Shown: positions 60,675 through 64,000 of the stretch, piece after piece
How the letters are laid out: every line of letters starts with the position of its first letter
Position numbering within the stretch: position 1 is the stretch's first letter
Origin: Geobacter sp.
Lineage (GTDB): Bacteria; Desulfobacterota; Desulfuromonadia; Geobacterales; Pseudopelobacteraceae
Assembly: GCA_009885845.1 (NCBI GenBank)
Contig: VFJW01000037.1
Coordinates: 1 to 64,000, forward strand
Direction: 5' to 3'
DNA length: 64,000 bases
Notes under the pieces: model-generated
Databases searched by the model: none
Seen by the model: the letters and a program-made list of their open reading frames with translations, nothing else
Told to the model about the DNA's origin: nothing
Translations under genes and position numbers: made by a program

Positions 60675-62474
60675 CGTTTTTTTATGCTCCGGTGTAACCG
60701 CTCGAATCATTCCGGGGCCGTCACCCCACAGCAGCTTAGCATCACCCTCGCGCCCCAGTTCCCTCAAAGCCTCCATCACCTTTGCACGTTCAGCCGGCTG
60801 GTGCCACAGCAGCAGCGACTTTTGCAATCCCTTGTCCCGGTCGCTGGTCGCAGTATAGACCCGCTTTCCACTCATCGGATCATATCCGCTGTAGAACATG
60901 CAGGTGGCAATAGTCCCCGGCGTCGGGGTAAAATCCTGAACCTGCTCCACCTGGATGCCCATTTTTTTAAGAATCAGCGCAAGATCCAGCATATCTGTCA
61001 GGGTACAGCCAGGATGTCCCGAGATAAGATACGGCACGATATACTGACGTTTTCCAAGGCGGGTGCATTCGGAACGAAACCGGGCAAGGAACGTTTCAAA
61101 AGATTTTCTGCCCGGTTTACGCATGATGTTTGTAACGTGATCAAGCAGATGTTCCGGGGCAATTTTGAGCAGGCCACTGACCTGATGGCCGGTCAACTCG
61201 CTGAAATAGGCAGGCTGCCGCTCTAGCAGATCATAACGCACTCCGGATGAGACCGCCGTATGCTGAACACCTTTTATGGAACGGGCGGCCTGCAGCAGTT
61301 CTGTCGCCGGTTTGTCACCGGTGCGAAGGTTTGAACAGATCGCGGGGAAAATGCAGCTTTCGCGTACACATGCTCTCATGGCATCAGGGTTGGTGCAGCC
61401 GAGTCCGAACATGTTGGCAGTCGGTCCACCGATATCGCTGACCGTTCCCCGGAACCACGATTTGCCGGTCAAGGCAGTGATTTCCGAGATGATTGAGGCG
61501 GTACTCCGTGACTGGATTGTTTTGCCCTGATGCATGGTAATAGCACAGAACGCGCACCCTCCGAAGCAGCCGCGATGGCTGGTTACAGAAGTTTTAATCT
61601 GCTCCCAGGCCGGAATTGTTTCACGGTAGGAGAGATGGGGACTCTTTTCGAACGGCAGCGCATAGATGGAGTCCATCTCAGCCTCAGTCAGGGGAAGTGC
61701 CGGTGGTCGACAGATCAGGACCCGACTGCCATGCCTCTGCACGACCGGCCTGGCAGACCAGGGATTCTGCTGCTGGTAGGCCAGGCGGAACGCTTCGGCG
61801 AATTTCTCCTTTGAGGCGGATATTTCCTCATAGGAAGGTATTTCGACGTTCACAGCAGAATCCGCAGCGCTGTTGACATACGCCGTACCCCGCACATCCC
61901 GGATCTCATCCAGTCGTTCGCCGTTCCGCATCCGGACAGATACTTCAAGAATCGCCCGCTCGGCCATGCCGTAAATCAGCAAATCTGCTTTAGCGTCAAA
62001 CAGAATCGAGCGACGTACCTTGTTTTCCCAAAAGTCATACTGGGCAAAGCGGCGCAGCGACGCTTCAATGCCGCCGATTACAACCGGTACGTCCTTGAAT
62101 GCTTCCTTCAGTCGGGAGGTGTAGACAGTTGTCGCGCGGTTGGGTCTGGCTCCGTGGCGGTTACCGGGTGTGTAGGCATCATCATGACGCAGCTTGCGGG
62201 CAGGAGTGTAGTGCGCCACCATCGAGTCCATGGCACCGGCCGAAACGGCAAAAAACAGCCGGGGACGACCGAGAGTCATAAATGGCTCCTTACTGCGCCA
62301 GTCCGGCTGGGAAATGATGCCGACCCGCAATCCGTGCGACTCGAGCCAGCGCGCCAGCAACGGAACACCGAATGCGGGGTGATCAATATAGGCATCACCG
62401 CTGACGAAGATGACATCAAGTTCTTGCCACCCCCGCATCCGTGCTTCTGCCATTGTCGTCGGGATAAATGACAT
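60660..62474 (-). CDS. YgiQ-family radical SAM protein
   Basis: A 604-residue protein with a B12-binding-like start ([30 protein letters not shown]) and the radical-SAM cluster motif CFGGCAFC in [20 protein letters not shown]. The block [16 protein letters not shown] and a short C-terminal tail follow. These UPF0313 proteins are widespread but their reaction is unknown. It is complete. The gene lies 3 bases after argC on the same strand, so it may be in the same transcript. Confidence 0.92.
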   Translation of the reverse strand: MSFIPTTMAEARMRGWQELDVIFVSGDAYIDHPAFGVPLLARWLESHGLRVGIISQPDWRSKEPFMTLGRPRLFFAVSAGAMDSMVAHYTPARKLRHDDAYTPGNRHGARPNRATTVYTSRLKEAFKDVPVVIGGIEASLRRFAQYDFWENKVRRSILFDAKADLLIYGMAERAILEVSVRMRNGERLDEIRDVRGTAYVNSAADSAVNVEIPSYEEISASKEKFAEAFRLAYQQQNPWSARPVVQRHGSRVLICRPPALPLTEAEMDSIYALPFEKSPHLSYRETIPAWEQIKTSVTSHRGCFGGCAFCAITMHQGKTIQSRSTASIISEITALTGKSWFRGTVSDIGGPTANMFGLGCTNPDAMRACVRESCIFPAICSNLRTGDKPATELLQAARSIKGVQHTAVSSGVRYDLLERQPAYFSELTGHQVSGLLKIAPEHLLDHVTNIMRKPGRKSFETFLARFRSECTRLGKRQYIVPYLISGHPGCTLTDMLDLALILKKMGIQVEQVQDFTPTPGTIATCMFYSGYDPMSGKRVYTATSDRDKGLQKSLLLWHQPAERAKVMEALRELGREGDAKLLWGDGPGMIRAVTPEHKKTKKAR

Positions 62475-62477
62475 AGT

Positions 62478-63518
62478 TCAGGGAAAGAGAGCTAAACCTT
62501 CCAGCCCCATCGTTTCGGGGTATCCGCACACCAGATTCATGTTCTGAACCGCCTGGCCGGAAGCGCCTTTTACCAGGTTATCTATAGCCGAAATGACAAT
62601 AATTCGCCCGGTACGCGCATCAACCAGAGGAGCTATGTCACAGAAGTTGGAACCGCGGACGAAAGCGGTGGAGGGGAGACTGCCATTCTCCAGAACCCGC
62701 ACGAACGGTTCACCGGCGTAGAATTCCCGATACAACTGATTGAGTGTTTCGTTGGTAACTGATGTTTTAGGCGTCGCATAGATTGTAGAAAGGATGCCCC
62801 TGTCCATCGGCACCAGATGCGGAGTAAAGGTAATTTTCAGCTGTTCGCCCGCCAGCAGTGAGAGCTCCTGCTCGATTTCCGGGATATGTCGATGAACACC
62901 ACCAGCTCCGTATGCCTTAAAACCCTCATTCACCTCGCTGTAGAGACTGTCAACCTTTGCAGAACGGCCGGCTCCGGTTACACCGGAAGCGGAATCTGCA
63001 ATGATGCAAGACAGGTCGATCAACCCCTTTTTCAGCAGCGGAGCCAAGCCGAGGATAATGCTGGTAGGGTAACAGCCGGGGTTTGCGACAAGTTTTGCCC
63101 CTTTAATCTTTACCCGCCTGATTTCAGGCAAACCGTACACAGCCTTCTTAAGGTTGGCGGGATTAAGATGCGGCTCGTACCACTCCCCATATACCACCGG
63201 ATCGGAAAGACGGTAGTCGGCGGAAAGATCGATGACCTTTTTACCCAATTTAAGAAAAGTCGGCACAACCTCCATTGCCGCTTTATGAGGCAGTGCAGTA
63301 AAGATTATGTCCGCCTTTTCTGAAACCCGTACCGGCTCCAGATTTTCCAGCACAATGTCACACCGCCCGCGTAGTGTTGGGAACACATCGGAAATACGCT
63401 TGCCGGCACTCTGTTCGGATGTCAGACAGGTCACTGCCACCTCAGGATGGCAATGCAGGATGCGGATTAATTCCAGCCCGGTATAGCCGCTGGCCCCGAC
63501 AATAGCAACATTCAACAT
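62478..63518 (-). CDS. argC: N-acetyl-gamma-glutamyl-phosphate reductase
   Basis: A 346-residue enzyme of arginine synthesis. The NADP-binding start is [18 protein letters not shown]. The active-site Cys lies in [13 protein letters not shown], and [23 protein letters not shown] and [11 protein letters not shown] are conserved. It reduces N-acetylglutamyl phosphate to the semialdehyde with NADPH. AAAGGAGCAAGTATCT precedes the ATG. It follows rpsI, from which a terminator separates it. Confidence 0.96.
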   Translation of the reverse strand: MLNVAIVGASGYTGLELIRILHCHPEVAVTCLTSEQSAGKRISDVFPTLRGRCDIVLENLEPVRVSEKADIIFTALPHKAAMEVVPTFLKLGKKVIDLSADYRLSDPVVYGEWYEPHLNPANLKKAVYGLPEIRRVKIKGAKLVANPGCYPTSIILGLAPLLKKGLIDLSCIIADSASGVTGAGRSAKVDSLYSEVNEGFKAYGAGGVHRHIPEIEQELSLLAGEQLKITFTPHLVPMDRGILSTIYATPKTSVTNETLNQLYREFYAGEPFVRVLENGSLPSTAFVRGSNFCDIAPLVDARTGRIIVISAIDNLVKGASGQAVQNMNLVCGYPETMGLEGLALFP

Positions 63519-63542
63519 AGATACTTGCTCCTTTCAAAGAAA

Positions 63543-63570
63543 AAGGGGAAACCCTTGCGGATTTCCCCTT
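63543..63570 (-). terminator. terminator after rpsI
   Basis: On the minus strand AAGGGGAAA, a 10-base loop and TTTCCCCTT are followed by TTTC. It lies 31 bases after the rpsI stop and before argC. Confidence 0.8.
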
Positions 63571-63600
63571 GTATCACACCAGTGAGTTGCAATCCAGCGA

Positions 63601-63993
63601 TTAACGCTTGGAGAACTGGAAGCGGGCACGGGCAGCTTTTCTGCCGTACTTTTTACGCTCTTTTATGCGGGAGTCGCGGGTAATGAAACCGGCTTTTTTG
63701 AGTACGCCGCGCAGTTCCGGATCGTGCAACAGCAGAGCCTTGGTGATGCCGTGTTTGATAGCGCCGGCCTGACCGGTATCGCCGCCGCCGGATACCGTTA
63801 CATACACATCAAAAATGCCTACTTTTTCCACTAGCTCAAACGGCTGACGAACAACCATCTTGGAGGTCTCACGACCAAAATATTTTTCAAGTGTCTTGTG
63901 GTTTACTGTAAACTTGCCATCACCAGGCTTAAGCCATACACGAGCAATTGAGCTCTTGCGCTTGCCTGTTCCATAATAACTGACTGCTGCCAT
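63601..63993 (-). CDS. rpsI: 30S ribosomal protein S9 (uS9)
   Basis: A 130-residue ribosomal protein: [16 protein letters not shown] at the start, [22 protein letters not shown], and the conserved basic tail [17 protein letters not shown] that reaches the ribosomal P-site. It is complete. The gene for L13, its usual partner, should lie just beyond the right edge. Confidence 0.98.
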   Translation of the reverse strand: MAAVSYYGTGKRKSSIARVWLKPGDGKFTVNHKTLEKYFGRETSKMVVRQPFELVEKVGIFDVYVTVSGGGDTGQAGAIKHGITKALLLHDPELRGVLKKAGFITRDSRIKERKKYGRKAARARFQFSKR

Positions 63994-64000
63994 ATCGTTT

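Overview
The window looks like a piece of a Geobacter-type chromosome (Geobacterales, Desulfuromonadota). The evidence is many multiheme c-type cytochromes, PpcA-like and c7-type periplasmic cytochromes, CbcL-like and ImcH-like quinone-oxidising cytochromes, NrfD/FeS/cytochrome modules, and large PAS histidine kinases and CheB-CheR fusions. About 55 protein genes, one tRNA and several decayed gene fragments can be supported.

Layout. 1-3.1 kb: end of one multiheme cytochrome and a complete lipoprotein cytochrome with about 21 candidate haem sites. 3.1-6.4 kb: a scarred stretch with a dispersed repeat, a truncated and frameshifted SLBB polysaccharide-export gene joined to a BNR-repeat fragment, a REP-like palindrome, an intact DUF5666 lipoprotein and the first 44 codons of a glycosyltransferase. 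This looks like the remains of a lost exopolysaccharide locus. 6.4-12.5 kb: a three-gene signalling operon (CheB-CheR-PAS, PAS-GAF kinase, receiver-kinase). 12.6-21.4 kb: tRNA-Lys, a DUF362 ferredoxin, a DksA-like protein, tolQRAB-pal, coaBC, an MBL hydrolase, ferredoxin and rubredoxin.

21.4-36.9 kb: an aminotransferase and then the respiratory core of the window. Two consecutive cytochrome-FeS-NrfD modules lie on the minus strand. Diverging from them on the plus strand are a one-domain c7 cytochrome, a four-domain 12-haem c7 cytochrome, a PpcA-like cytochrome, a CbcL-like cytochrome c/b fusion and an ImcH-like NapC/NirT cytochrome, with one DUF2339 membrane protein on the minus strand between the last two. 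Together these genes carry 42 c-type haem motifs. They could move electrons from the quinone pool through periplasmic carriers towards the outer membrane by several parallel entry points.

36.9-42.4 kb: trxB with a small unlisted acidic gene, ilvA, a ROK kinase and a molybdopterin oxidoreductase. 42.4-46.1 kb: an accessory pocket with an HNH-endonuclease remnant, an AAA/DUF4143 ATPase, hipBA and a BRO/DinD-like remnant. 46.1-49.3 kb: housekeeping genes (ACT repressor, def, AMMECR1, pseudouridine synthase, methyltransferase). 49.4-56 kb: a TetR-controlled RND efflux operon. 56-60.2 kb: an Mla-type lipid transport operon that carries its own TolC-like gene. 60.2-64 kb: cold-shock protein, YgiQ radical-SAM protein, argC and rpsI.

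No CRISPR array, rRNA or complete insertion sequence was seen. The strongest leads for something new are the co-located quinone-oxidising cytochromes with duplicated NrfD modules, the TolC-containing Mla operon, and the decayed polysaccharide locus beside the large cytochrome.
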